From Bacillota bacterium (GTDB lineage Bacteria; Bacillota; Clostridia; Acetivibrionales; JAEXSP01), in the NCBI GenBank assembly GCA_023453795.1, contig JAEXSP010000007.1:124001-188000 (forward strand): a stretch of 64,000 nucleotides of DNA, given 5' to 3'. Under the pieces are notes generated by a model. It made no database searches. It was not told the origin of the DNA and saw only the letters and a program-made list of their open reading frames with translations. The translations under genes and the position numbers were made by a program. Shown here in pieces: positions 53,406-61,531 of this stretch (position 1 is its first letter; every line of letters starts with the position of its first letter).

Positions 53406-53762
53406 ATGAAAGATTATGATAATTTTATTCTGCCGGCTGCTGATCTGGAAAAAGGAATTGAGTTTTACAAGGAAACACTCGGATTGTCAATCAAGTTTAA
53501 CTTTCCCGAAATTGGAATGATAGCTTTTAAGGTGGGAGAACAGGAACCTGCCATAATTTTGAGCAGCAACCCGAAAACCAAGCCGACTATATGGTTTGTT
53601 GTTGATGATGTTAAGGCGGAATATGACAAACTAAGCTTGAAAGGGATCAAATTCCTTTCAGAACCATTTTTGATAAAGACAGGCTGGGCGGCAGAATTTG
53701 ACGACCCGTTCGGAAATAGACTGGGAATTACCGATTATACAAATTATAAGGGGGAAGAATGA
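53406..53762 (+). CDS. VOC (glyoxalase/bleomycin-resistance fold) protein
   Basis: 118 aa with the paired beta-alpha-beta-beta-beta pattern: FILPAADLEKGIEFYKETLGL at the N terminus and WFVVDDVKAEYDKLSLKGI followed by WAAEFDDPFGNRLGITDY in the second half. The DPFGNRLGI ending is typical of the family. Metal ligands cannot be assigned with confidence, so lyase, dioxygenase or binding roles are all possible. A strong ribosome site (AGGAGGGG) precedes ATG 53406. It lies one base before the zinc-ribbon gene and 24 bases after the TetR regulator, forming a small operon. Confidence 0.85.
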   Translation: MKDYDNFILPAADLEKGIEFYKETLGLSIKFNFPEIGMIAFKVGEQEPAIILSSNPKTKPTIWFVVDDVKAEYDKLSLKGIKFLSEPFLIKTGWAAEFDDPFGNRLGITDYTNYKGEE

Positions 53763-53763
53763 A

Positions 53764-54006
53764 ATGAAAAGCTGTATATCCTGTGGAATGCCGATGAAAA
53801 GCAAGGAGGATTACCCGCTGGCTGATGAAAGTAAGGATTACTGCGTCCATTGCGCAAAGCCTGACGGTTCGATGCAATCCTACGATGAGAAGCTGGAATC
53901 CATGACAAACTTTATTGTCAAAACTCAAGGGTTTGACAGACAGGCAGCCAATAACGCTGCACGCAGTTTGATGGCTAAGCTGCCTGCATGGAATGACCAA
54001 AAGTAG
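53764..54006 (+). CDS. Small zinc-ribbon protein
   Basis: 80 aa. Two CxxC knuckles (CISCGMPM near residue 4 and CVHCAKPDG near 26) form a zinc ribbon, followed by a helical tail (DEKLESMTNFIVKTQGFDRQAANNAARSLMAKLPAW). The pattern matches the short 'putative zinc ribbon' family common in clostridia. ATG 53764 lies one base after the VOC stop; GGGGGAAG upstream is its ribosome site. The longer frame from 53698 lies within the VOC gene. Function unknown. Confidence 0.82.
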   Translation: MKSCISCGMPMKSKEDYPLADESKDYCVHCAKPDGSMQSYDEKLESMTNFIVKTQGFDRQAANNAARSLMAKLPAWNDQK

Positions 54007-54020
54007 AAGCAAACTTTAAA

Positions 54021-54066
54021 AACACCTCATATTATGAAATAAATGTTTTGATATGAGGTGTTTTTT
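54021..54066 (+). terminator. Terminator hairpin containing the next gene's ribosome binding site
   Basis: AACACCTCATAT (54021-54032) and ATATGAGGTGTT (54051-54062) form a perfect 12-base-pair stem ending in a T-run. The 3' arm contains GAGGTG (54055-54060), which is also the only Shine-Dalgarno in front of ATG 54069, at eight bases. When the hairpin forms, the ribosome site is hidden. Confidence 0.85.
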
Positions 54067-54068
54067 AT

Positions 54069-55841
54069 ATGCCCACAAATCGATTGGACCAAGGTGTTTT
54101 CACACAGCCTGATAATCCCACGGATGGACAGCGTAATGAGATGGCAAGGATTGCGCTGGCTCAGAAGGGACGTTTAGACGACTTTGAGTACATAAAAAGC
54201 TTAACTTCTCCTGCCGCGGATATAACGAATATTGCCGGACCCGGAGAACTTAAGGGCTTAAAGGCAGGAATCATCGGCGGGGGGCTTGCCGGACTGGCAG
54301 CTGCATTTGAGCTTAGAAAGCTTGGACTTGACATTACTGTTTTTGATGCACTCGAGGATCGGATAGGCGGAAGGGTGTATACACATTATTTTGACCTCGA
54401 CAAGCGCTACTACGGGGAACTGGGCCCTATGAGAATACCTGTTACTCATGAGACCTCCTGGCACTATATTAACCTTTTTAAACTTGATACAAGCCCTTTT
54501 ATTCAGGTTAATGAGAATGCGTTTATATTTCTCAGGGACGTACGTGTGAGAAATGATCCGTATGGACTGAATGTTCAAAAATATATTTACCCCAAATACG
54601 ACCTTACTCCCTCGGAAAGGGCTACGTCCTGGCAGCAGCTTGCATTTTACGGTTTTGAAGGTCCTTTGCTGGCTTCTGTGCCGGAAGTAAGGAGCGAGAT
54701 ACTAATGGTTCTTCAGAGGTACTTCCCGCAAATTCTTTTCTGGGACAGAACCAGTATTAGGAAAATGCTTGAAGGCCAAAGGCTAAGCCAGGATGCCATT
54801 AGTCTTCTATCCAATTTTCTGCCGCTGGCTGGTCAGAATCTATACAACGGTTATATTGACTATATTCAGGAGCTTTATACTGCCGACCTTTCTTTCCTTT
54901 ACAGGATTGGCGGGGGATTTGCCAATTTGCCGTTGGCTTTTTATAAAGCGATCCTGGACCGCAGCCCCGAGAGGGGTTATGAGGGCATCCCGGACAATTG
55001 CTTGGGTACAGTGGAGTGGAGAGGAGCGCATTGGGTAACGGGAATATATCTGGACGGCACTGATATGCGGCCTGTGCTGTCGTTCAAATCTATTAATTCT
55101 GATAAGCCGTCCTATGAGAAATTTGATTACGTCATTTGCACTATTCCGTTTTCGACATTAAGGACCGTTGACATTCAACCTCTATTTAGTAATGCTAAAA
55201 TGCAGGCTATCAGAGAAGTAAATTATATACCGGCTCAAAAAACCGCCTTGTTCTGCAAAAAGCGTTTTTGGGAAGAGGGTGGGCCGAAGGAGCAGATCAT
55301 TGGGGGCGCATCATACACCGACCTGCCTATATCACAAATATGGTATCCGTCGGACCACGTTGCCCGCAGTAATAATCAAATGCACCTTATTAAAAACTGC
55401 CATCCGTCAAACTCGCTTTTTTTTAAGGATGCCTCATCCAAGCTTCAGGCAGAAGAACCCGGCGTACTACTGGTTTATAATTTCAATCTTGATACTACAA
55501 GGCTTGCCAATATGGAGGAAAAAGAGCGTATTCAGGAAATCAAGAGCGAAATAGAAATGGTCCATGGTCTGCCGCAAGGTTATATGGATGAAATAGTATT
55601 GGACTATAAGGTCATGAACTGGAATACTGATCCGTGGTTCAGAGGTGCTCTCTGCATGTATTCCCCTGAACAGAAAAAGCTTTTTTCCTATGCGTCCGCT
55701 TACCCTGAATATAACAGCAGAGTTTTTTTTGCAGGTGAGCATATCTCAGCCAAGCATAGATGGATACAGGGCGCCTTAAGAAGCGGGATGGAAGCTGCCA
55801 ACCAATTAGCAGCTGTTTGTGTGCGGAGAAGGAAGAATTAG
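54069..55841 (+). CDS. Flavin-dependent amine oxidase
   Basis: 590 aa FAD enzyme of the monoamine/L-amino-acid oxidase superfamily. Residues 55-110 form the Rossmann FAD site, with GIIGGGLAGLAAAFELRKLG and the following DALEDRIGGRVYT. The C terminus has VFFAGEHIS..HRWIQGALRSGMEAA, the second FAD-contacting block. The middle (YTADLSFLYRIGGGFANLP) fits the substrate domain. The family oxidises amines or amino acids to imines with release of peroxide; substrate is unknown. There is no signal peptide. The start is unusual because its ribosome site is in the terminator stem. The next in-frame ATG (54141) has no ribosome site, so 54069 stands. Confidence 0.9.
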   Translation: MPTNRLDQGVFTQPDNPTDGQRNEMARIALAQKGRLDDFEYIKSLTSPAADITNIAGPGELKGLKAGIIGGGLAGLAAAFELRKLGLDITVFDALEDRIGGRVYTHYFDLDKRYYGELGPMRIPVTHETSWHYINLFKLDTSPFIQVNENAFIFLRDVRVRNDPYGLNVQKYIYPKYDLTPSERATSWQQLAFYGFEGPLLASVPEVRSEILMVLQRYFPQILFWDRTSIRKMLEGQRLSQDAISLLSNFLPLAGQNLYNGYIDYIQELYTADLSFLYRIGGGFANLPLAFYKAILDRSPERGYEGIPDNCLGTVEWRGAHWVTGIYLDGTDMRPVLSFKSINSDKPSYEKFDYVICTIPFSTLRTVDIQPLFSNAKMQAIREVNYIPAQKTALFCKKRFWEEGGPKEQIIGGASYTDLPISQIWYPSDHVARSNNQMHLIKNCHPSNSLFFKDASSKLQAEEPGVLLVYNFNLDTTRLANMEEKERIQEIKSEIEMVHGLPQGYMDEIVLDYKVMNWNTDPWFRGALCMYSPEQKKLFSYASAYPEYNSRVFFAGEHISAKHRWIQGALRSGMEAANQLAAVCVRRRKN

Positions 55842-55878
55842 TTATGCAATTGTACGCCTCTGGTGTTATACATTACCT

Positions 55879-55908
55879 TTGACCTCTAAACCGGTTTAAT
55901 GGTAGTAT
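55879..55908 (+). promoter_or_regulatory. Promoter with a 12-base palindromic operator
   Basis: TTGACC (55879-55884) and TAGTAT (55903-55908) with an 18-base spacer. The perfect palindrome TAAACCGGTTTA (55887-55898) lies between them, where a bound repressor would block RNA polymerase. The symmetric CG centre is reminiscent of LacI-family operators. It would control the serine hydrolase gene that follows. Confidence 0.55.
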
Positions 55909-55937
55909 TGTCGGTACACTAATAAAAGGGGTGAAGT

Positions 55938-56909
55938 GTGTTGGCCGATAATACATCATTGAAGTCCAATCCTAATAGAAATAATATAAAGCCTGTTAAA
56001 TTTGTTGTGTTGGTTTTGGCGGCAGTAGGTGCCGTTGTATTTACCGTCGTATCTTCCTACAGTGACAGTATTGCTCAGGATGCATTAAAAAAGACTGATT
56101 CGATCAGCAGTCAGAAAACAGCGGATGCGACAAAACAATCCGATCCTGAAAATATGAAAAAGCTGGTGGCGTTAAATAAGCTTAAAACAGATCTGAAAAA
56201 CTATATTGCAAAGTATAAAGGAAAGTTCGGCATTTACTATATAAGCTTGACGGACGGTACTGAATTCGGTATTAATGAGATGGAGCCGATTAAAGCGGCT
56301 AGTACAGTAAAGGTACCGATCAACCTTTATTTTTATCAAAAGGCGGCTCAGGGCAAAATTAAGCTGGACAGCACCATGACCTATACTTCCGGCGATTATG
56401 CAACGGGCACCGGAAGCATACAATACGGAAAAACAGGCAGAAAGTTTTCCGTCAAGGAGTTGTCACGCCTTTCAATAGTTGAAAGTGACAATGTTGCGAC
56501 AAATATGTTGGTAAGACTTCTTGGAAAACGAAATTATAAGGATTTTATGAAGCAAATGGGCGGCAAAATTGTAAATTACGACGATAACCTGTCTTGTGCA
56601 AAGGATATGGCGCTGTATGTAAAAAAGACTTATGAATTCGCAAAAAGCAATCCGGTTCAAGGAGGGCTCATGATAAAATACCTTGAAAATACCATTTTCA
56701 ATGACAGATTGCCGGTGAAATTACCTAAGGGGATTAAAGTAGCACATAAGATCGGAAACTACCAGGAAGCGGTTAATGATGTCGGAATTGTCTACACGGC
56801 TAAGCCATACGTCATAGCCGTAATGACAAAGAATGCAAATCTTTCGGGGGTAAACAACGTTATAGCTACAATCTCAAAGATGGTCTATGACTATTCTATA
56901 AAAAATTAA
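55938..56909 (+). CDS. Membrane-anchored serine hydrolase, class A beta-lactamase fold
   Basis: 323 aa. One N-terminal transmembrane helix (FVVLVLAAVGAVVFTVVSS, about 15-38) places the rest outside the cell. The penicillin-binding fold motifs are present: STVK (SxxK, near residue 120), SDN in VESDNVATNML (near 177) and HKIG in place of KTG (near 272). The general-base glutamate of true class A beta-lactamases is not evident, so a peptidase or esterase acting on the cell wall is as likely as antibiotic hydrolysis. Start GTG 55938 or TTG 55941, after AAAAGGGG. It stands alone on its promoter, 115 bases before the convergent phosphorylase. Confidence 0.82.
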   Translation: MLADNTSLKSNPNRNNIKPVKFVVLVLAAVGAVVFTVVSSYSDSIAQDALKKTDSISSQKTADATKQSDPENMKKLVALNKLKTDLKNYIAKYKGKFGIYYISLTDGTEFGINEMEPIKAASTVKVPINLYFYQKAAQGKIKLDSTMTYTSGDYATGTGSIQYGKTGRKFSVKELSRLSIVESDNVATNMLVRLLGKRNYKDFMKQMGGKIVNYDDNLSCAKDMALYVKKTYEFAKSNPVQGGLMIKYLENTIFNDRLPVKLPKGIKVAHKIGNYQEAVNDVGIVYTAKPYVIAVMTKNANLSGVNNVIATISKMVYDYSIKN

Positions 56910-56952
56910 GGAGTTCTCCTCGCATTAAGGAACCCCCCCCGCCTAGCAATAA

Positions 56953-56987
56953 AATCCCCCAATCAAATTATCTTTGATTGGGGGATT
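56953..56987 (-). terminator. Strong terminator of the alpha-glucan phosphorylase gene
   Basis: A perfect 15-base-pair stem (AATCCCCCAATCAAA / TTTGATTGGGGGATT) with a five-base loop. Read on the minus strand it is followed by TTTTATT, so it acts for the phosphorylase; on the plus strand there is no T-run. Confidence 0.85.
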
Positions 56988-57024
56988 AAACTAATTATCC
57001 ATTTTTTATTTTTAATTGCAGCTG

Positions 57025-59589
57025 TTAAACTACCCACCTTATCAGGCCCATCTCAAATTTATTGATAATTTCGGGATGATAGGGTACAACTCTGAAGGTA
57101 TATCCATATTCGCCGCCGTCATAAAGCTTGATGTCTGTAGAGAATCTATAGGTGGTTCCGTCAATTTGTTCAACCAGCTTCATTTCCTCGGCTGCTGCAT
57201 TATCAATCAGGTTGTTTTGTCCTATTATGCCGTGGTAAAGCTCTACTTTAACACTCTGCGGATCGATATTTCCGAGGTTTACCACAACTGAGACAGGTAT
57301 GGCCTGGCCAGAGAGGGAACTAAGTTCCTTAAGCTGGTTCATTGACTTGTCGGCTAATATCTGAACCTGAGGCCAATTCTTTTCTATTGATGTTTTCCAT
57401 GAGGTCAGATCCCTTGACAAGCTGTAATTACTCGAGTGAATATTATCGAGCCTTACCATGGAAGGCATATACATCTTTTCAGTATATTCCTGAACCATCC
57501 TGTGAGTGCTGTACTGGTATACAAGCGATTTTATGGATTCTTTCATTAAAGCGGTCCATTTATAAGGGATTCCGTTCTCATTCCTTTCATAATAAAGCGG
57601 AATGATCTGCTTTTCCAGAGTATCATAAATAGATTCGCTATCAGCATTATCCTGATGGAACTCGTTGTCATAGAATGCGTCATCGCCTATTGCCCAGCCG
57701 TTTTTGCCGTTATAGCCCTCGCACCACCAGCCGTCTAATATACTGAAATTGACAATTCCGTTTATGCAAACCTTTTGTCCGCTTGTGCCGCTTGCTTCCA
57801 GAGGCCTTCTTGGATTGTTCATCCAAATATCAACTCCCTGCACCATATTGCGGGCAAGAGTCATGTTGTAGTTTTCCACAAGAATGACTTTTCCTTTGAA
57901 GCCTTCCTGCCTGGCGATGTCATTTATATTCTTGATGACCTCATGAGCAGGGGAATCTGCAGGATGAGCCTTGCCTGCGAAAATTATTTGCACAGGCATT
58001 TCAGGATTATTGAATATCTTTTGAGCCCGGGCAAGATTCCTGAAAATAAGGTTAGCTCTTTTGTAGGTGGCAAAACGCCTTGCAAAGCCTATTGTAAGCG
58101 CTTTGGGGTCAAGTAAGGTTTCTGCTTCCCTGATACTCTCAAGAGGCTCACCATTGGCAATCCTTTGTTCTCTAAGCTTATCACGAATGAAACCGATCAT
58201 TTTCTCTTTAAGTGCATAGTGAGTATTCCATAATTCTGCATCAGGTATGCTGTCTACCTTATTCCAACTGTCCTTAAGATAGAGAGTTTCCTTCCAGTTA
58301 CCGTCAAGGTACTTATCGAAAAGGCCCTTGAAATTGGGAGACATCCAGGTCAATGTGTGGACGCCGTTTGTAATATAAGTTATCGGAACATCATCTTCCG
58401 GTATTCCGGGCCATACATTATTGAAAATATTGCGGGAAACAGCTCCATGAAGCTCACTTACCCCATTTTTCCTGCCGGCGAATTTCAGAGCCAGAACAGT
58501 CATGTTGAAGTTATTGTGATCACTTATGTTCAAGCCAAGATCGAAGAATTCATGTCTGCTTATTCCAAGGCTATCCCAATAATTATTGAAATACTTTTCA
58601 ACAAGGTACAGAGGGAAAACATCGTTTCCTGCCGGAACAGGGGTATGTGTGGTGAACACAAGGGAAGAAGCTACGATTTCTTTGGCTTCCCTGAAGGGTA
58701 TTCCTTTTTCCTGTACAAGCTTCTTTGTCAGCTCAAGGCCTATAAAAGAGGAATGGCCTTCATTCATATGATGTACATCGGCTTTTATGTTTAGTGCGTC
58801 AAGTACCCTTATTCCACCGATTCCAAGGAACATTTCCTGCTGGATTCTTGTTTCCTGGTCACCGCCATAAAGTCTTGCAGTAAGCATCCTGTCTGACTGA
58901 CTGTTTTGCTCTACGTCAGTGTCCATAAGGTATAAAGATATTCTTCCGATTTTCACCTGCCAAACCTTTGCGTGAACTACTCTCCCCGGAAGCTCAACAC
59001 TAATGTATATCTGCTCGCCGTTTGGCTTCAGTGCAGGCTGTATGGGAAGCTGAGAGGTGTTCAGATCTGTGAATTTTGTTTCCTGCCAGCCGTCATGATT
59101 AATATGTTGGCTGAAATAACCCTGCTTATAGAAAATGCCTATTGCTGTAAAAGGCAGTCCCAGATCGCTTGCCGATTTGCAATGGTCGCCGGACAATACT
59201 CCGAGTCCTCCCGAATAAATAGGCAGAACTTCGTTCAAACCATACTCCGCAGAAAAATAAGCGATCTTATGCTCCTTTTTATCAGGATATGTTCTGTTGA
59301 ACCAAGTGTCCGTATCGGACATGTATGAGTCAAACTTCTCAACTACCTCGCGGTATCTTTTCATATATCCGCTGTCATTAAGCTTTTCATTGATGTGGGT
59401 TTGGCTGACTTCCTGAAGGAATCTTACCGGGTTTTTCCCAAGCTTTTCCCATAAGGTAAGATCGATTTCTCTGAAGAGGTCTATTGCTTCCGAATTCCAA
59501 GACCACCACAGATTATAGGCAATGTCTCTAAGCCTTGCCAAATCGTCGGGTAATACCGCTGTTACATTTATTTTGCCTAAAAGATACAT
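57025..59589 (-). CDS. glgP: Alpha-glucan (glycogen/maltodextrin) phosphorylase
   Basis: 854 aa PLP-dependent enzyme that releases glucose-1-phosphate from alpha-1,4-glucans. It begins with the domain typical of the divergent bacterial/archaeal alpha-glucan phosphorylase branch (LRDIAYNLWWSWN). Recognised blocks: FSAEYGLNEVLPIYSGGLGVLSGDH (near 92), HMNEGHSSF (near 280), TTHTPVPAGND (near 318), YITNGVHTLTWM, and the C-terminal PLP/phosphate region with EASGTSGQKVCINGIVNFS (near 605) and DGWWCEGYNGKNGWAIGDD. The start at 59589 has GGAGG just upstream on the minus strand. It is the only large minus-strand gene in the window and has its own terminator. Glycogen or maltodextrin turnover is the expected role; gene symbol by family. 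Confidence 0.93.
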   Translation of the reverse strand: MYLLGKINVTAVLPDDLARLRDIAYNLWWSWNSEAIDLFREIDLTLWEKLGKNPVRFLQEVSQTHINEKLNDSGYMKRYREVVEKFDSYMSDTDTWFNRTYPDKKEHKIAYFSAEYGLNEVLPIYSGGLGVLSGDHCKSASDLGLPFTAIGIFYKQGYFSQHINHDGWQETKFTDLNTSQLPIQPALKPNGEQIYISVELPGRVVHAKVWQVKIGRISLYLMDTDVEQNSQSDRMLTARLYGGDQETRIQQEMFLGIGGIRVLDALNIKADVHHMNEGHSSFIGLELTKKLVQEKGIPFREAKEIVASSLVFTTHTPVPAGNDVFPLYLVEKYFNNYWDSLGISRHEFFDLGLNISDHNNFNMTVLALKFAGRKNGVSELHGAVSRNIFNNVWPGIPEDDVPITYITNGVHTLTWMSPNFKGLFDKYLDGNWKETLYLKDSWNKVDSIPDAELWNTHYALKEKMIGFIRDKLREQRIANGEPLESIREAETLLDPKALTIGFARRFATYKRANLIFRNLARAQKIFNNPEMPVQIIFAGKAHPADSPAHEVIKNINDIARQEGFKGKVILVENYNMTLARNMVQGVDIWMNNPRRPLEASGTSGQKVCINGIVNFSILDGWWCEGYNGKNGWAIGDDAFYDNEFHQDNADSESIYDTLEKQIIPLYYERNENGIPYKWTALMKESIKSLVYQYSTHRMVQEYTEKMYMPSMVRLDNIHSSNYSLSRDLTSWKTSIEKNWPQVQILADKSMNQLKELSSLSGQAIPVSVVVNLGNIDPQSVKVELYHGIIGQNNLIDNAAAEEMKLVEQIDGTTYRFSTDIKLYDGGEYGYTFRVVPYHPEIINKFEMGLIRWVV

Positions 59590-59737
59590 ATAAAACCTCC
59601 ATTTGATTTTCTATTTTATTATTGTCTTATTAAATAATAAATAACAAAAATTATTCTTAAAACAATATAATCCAACATAAAGAATAATGTTATTAATATA
59701 AATAAAAACTGAATTAATATGTATTCTGTTTATTGAT

Positions 59738-59840
59738 ATTGATTTATCAATGAAAACCTGCGGAGAGCCAATGCCTTGCGGACATGGGCTGATTCTCACA
59801 AAATAGGAAACATATCCCCTTTTGGAATAATTGAGGATAT
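59738..59840. other. Intergenic palindrome and GC-rich structured segment upstream of the phosphorylase
   Basis: The 356-base gap between the phosphorylase and the next plus-strand gene is very AT-rich except here. ATTGAT-TT-ATCAAT (59738-59751) is a perfect palindrome. Next to it, 59755-59797 is locally GC-rich, and GAGAGCC can pair with GGCT..TCTC. On the minus strand, ATATCC/GGATAT flank a further stem (59812-59840). In minus orientation the segment would lie in the 5' leader of the phosphorylase mRNA. I do not match it to a known riboswitch class. A TATAAT at about 59899 may serve the plus-strand gene. Confidence 0.4.
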
Positions 59841-59945
59841 ACATTTATATATATTAACACAAATATCGACATAAAAATAGAGCTTATGTAAAAAACACTA
59901 TAATTTTCTATGTTAATTTTTAATTAATCTGTTAACAATAAATAC

Positions 59946-60347
59946 ATGATAAAGAGATTTTTTATTTATGGTTTAATCGGTTTAAGTATGGAGATAATAT
60001 GGACCGGATTGGGATCGCTTCTGAGCGGCGACATCAGGCTCGAAGGCTTCTCAAATCTGTGGATGCTGCCTATTTACGGCTCTGCGGTGTTCCTTGAACC
60101 CATACATGATATTATTGCAAAATGGAAGTGGCCTCTGAGAGGTATACTTTGGGTTGCAATAATATGGGGGATTGAATATACAAGCGGATTTTTACTTATA
60201 CATACCCTTCATATACACGCATGGTTTTATAAAGGAACATTTGCGGTTGACAGTTTAATCAGGTTGGATTATGCACCTGCATGGTTTGCTGCAGGTTTGC
60301 TTTTCGAGAGGCTCCATCGCCTCCTTGACGAACATCAGATTGCATAA
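59946..60347 (+). CDS. Small integral membrane protein (putative ABC-transporter CmpB-type family)
   Basis: 133 aa with about four hydrophobic segments: FIYGLIGLSMEIIWTGLG, LWMLPIYGSAVFLEPIH, GILWVAIIWGIEYTSGFLL and APAWFAAGLLFERLH. The pattern of conserved glycine, glutamate and tryptophan residues in helices 1-3 is like the PF06541-type membrane proteins. They are annotated as putative ABC permeases, although their role is uncertain. No convincing Shine-Dalgarno precedes ATG 59946, so translation may be weak or start close to the 5' end. It is divergent from the phosphorylase. Confidence 0.72.
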   Translation: MIKRFFIYGLIGLSMEIIWTGLGSLLSGDIRLEGFSNLWMLPIYGSAVFLEPIHDIIAKWKWPLRGILWVAIIWGIEYTSGFLLIHTLHIHAWFYKGTFAVDSLIRLDYAPAWFAAGLLFERLHRLLDEHQIA

Positions 60348-60465
60348 GTTCGACCACTTTGTTGTTAATTTTTCGTGAATTGTAAGATTTTGTACTTTTA
60401 ATGTCTGTTGAAATTTATTATCATTAATATAAATGTGCATAATGCATTGTAATGAAATAGATAAA

Positions 60466-60494
60466 TCTCTGCTTATAAGGCAGGGAGTTTTGTG
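60466..60494 (+). terminator. Weak hairpin before the phosphodiester glycosidase gene
   Basis: TCTCTGC (60466-60472) pairs with GCAGGGA (60480-60486) with one G-U pair, followed by TTTT. It ends just before the ribosome site of the next gene. Confidence 0.4.
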
Positions 60495-60508
60495 AGGGTG
60501 CAATAATT

Positions 60509-61519
60509 TTGAAAAAAGATAAAAAAGATATAAAAAATAGAAAGAATAAAAAGCTTTCTATACTAAAATTCATTGGCATATTCATAGGGTTCCAATTCTG
60601 TTTTGCTCTTGTGACGATGCCCGCGCTTGTTTTCTATGGACCGTTTGACAATATCAAGAAAACAATAGTAGGCATGTCCTGGAACTCAGGCAATCACCAG
60701 TATATCTCAAGGTTCTTCTTGTCTCTTGATGCCATACATAGAATATTGGGAAGCGGTTATGCTTCCAGTGTCATTCAGGACAGCGAAAAGATAAATGTCT
60801 TAAAATTCAAGAATTCCCACAGCAATAGAATCGAGGTCTATAACATAGACGGCGGAACCTTTAAAGGAAAGATGATGGTTGTGGACGATCCTACATCAGT
60901 TAAAGTCGGCTGTTCAACAAGAATACCCACGGCCGGAGAAACTACGAGCGTCATTTCAAAAAGGAACAAGGCAGTTGCAGCAATAAATGCAGGAGGCTTT
61001 AATGACAAAGGAATGACAGGAACAGGCGGAGCCCCGATGGGTTTCATAATACATGACGGCAAAGTGCTTTACAACACTGGGGGTACGCAATCCAAACGAG
61101 ATACTGTAGCCTTTACCGACCAGGGGATGCTCATTGTCGGTAAACATAGCATTGAACAGCTTAAACAATATGGTGTTAAAGAGGCTGTAAGTTTTGGCCC
61201 GCCTATAATCGTAAACGGAAAACCAACGATTGAGAGTGGAGACGGTGGTTGGGGAATAGCACCAAGAACTGCAATAGGCCAGACTGAGGATGGTAAAGTG
61301 CTCATGCTCACCATAGACGGCAGGAGGATAGGTTCATTGGGTGCATCTATAAGAGATGTCCAGGATATTTTCCTTCAGTATAAAGCCGTTAATGCAACTA
61401 ACCTTGACGGTGGTTCATCTACGACAATGTTCTTTGACGGGAAAGTTATAAACCATCCGTCCGATAGCTTGGGTGAACGCGCAGTTCCGACGATTTTCAT
61501 GGTTATTCAGAACAATTAG
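60509..61519 (+). CDS. Phosphodiester glycosidase family protein (NAGPA-like), membrane anchored
   Basis: 336 aa. A basic N terminus (KKDKKDIKNRKNKK) is followed by one hydrophobic helix (about 18-42), giving an extracellular catalytic domain. The domain shows the family signatures AINAGGFND (near 152), GAPMGFIIHDGKV, APRTAIGQ and NLDGGSSTTMFFDGKVINHPS near the C terminus. The family includes the human uncovering enzyme and bacterial exopolysaccharide- or spore-associated proteins; here a glycan-related extracellular role is likely. TTG 60509 is supported by GAGGGTG eight bases upstream. The following membrane-anchored gene starts within 15 bases and is probably its partner. Confidence 0.87.
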   Translation: MKKDKKDIKNRKNKKLSILKFIGIFIGFQFCFALVTMPALVFYGPFDNIKKTIVGMSWNSGNHQYISRFFLSLDAIHRILGSGYASSVIQDSEKINVLKFKNSHSNRIEVYNIDGGTFKGKMMVVDDPTSVKVGCSTRIPTAGETTSVISKRNKAVAAINAGGFNDKGMTGTGGAPMGFIIHDGKVLYNTGGTQSKRDTVAFTDQGMLIVGKHSIEQLKQYGVKEAVSFGPPIIVNGKPTIESGDGGWGIAPRTAIGQTEDGKVLMLTIDGRRIGSLGASIRDVQDIFLQYKAVNATNLDGGSSTTMFFDGKVINHPSDSLGERAVPTIFMVIQNN

Positions 61520-61531
61520 GGAGTGATATTT

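Noticed and set aside
55938..56909. Antibiotic-resistance beta-lactamase
   Set aside because: SxxK, SDN and a KTG-like motif are present, but the general-base glutamate is not evident and KTG is replaced by HKIG. A generic serine hydrolase call is safer.
56933..56940. C8 homopolymer as a phase-variable switch
   Set aside because: It lies after the stop codon of the serine hydrolase, outside any promoter or coding frame.
59752..59840. c-di-GMP-I or cobalamin riboswitch
   Set aside because: Some short strings look similar (GCAAGGC, CCGCAGG), but the conserved cores of those classes are absent in either orientation.
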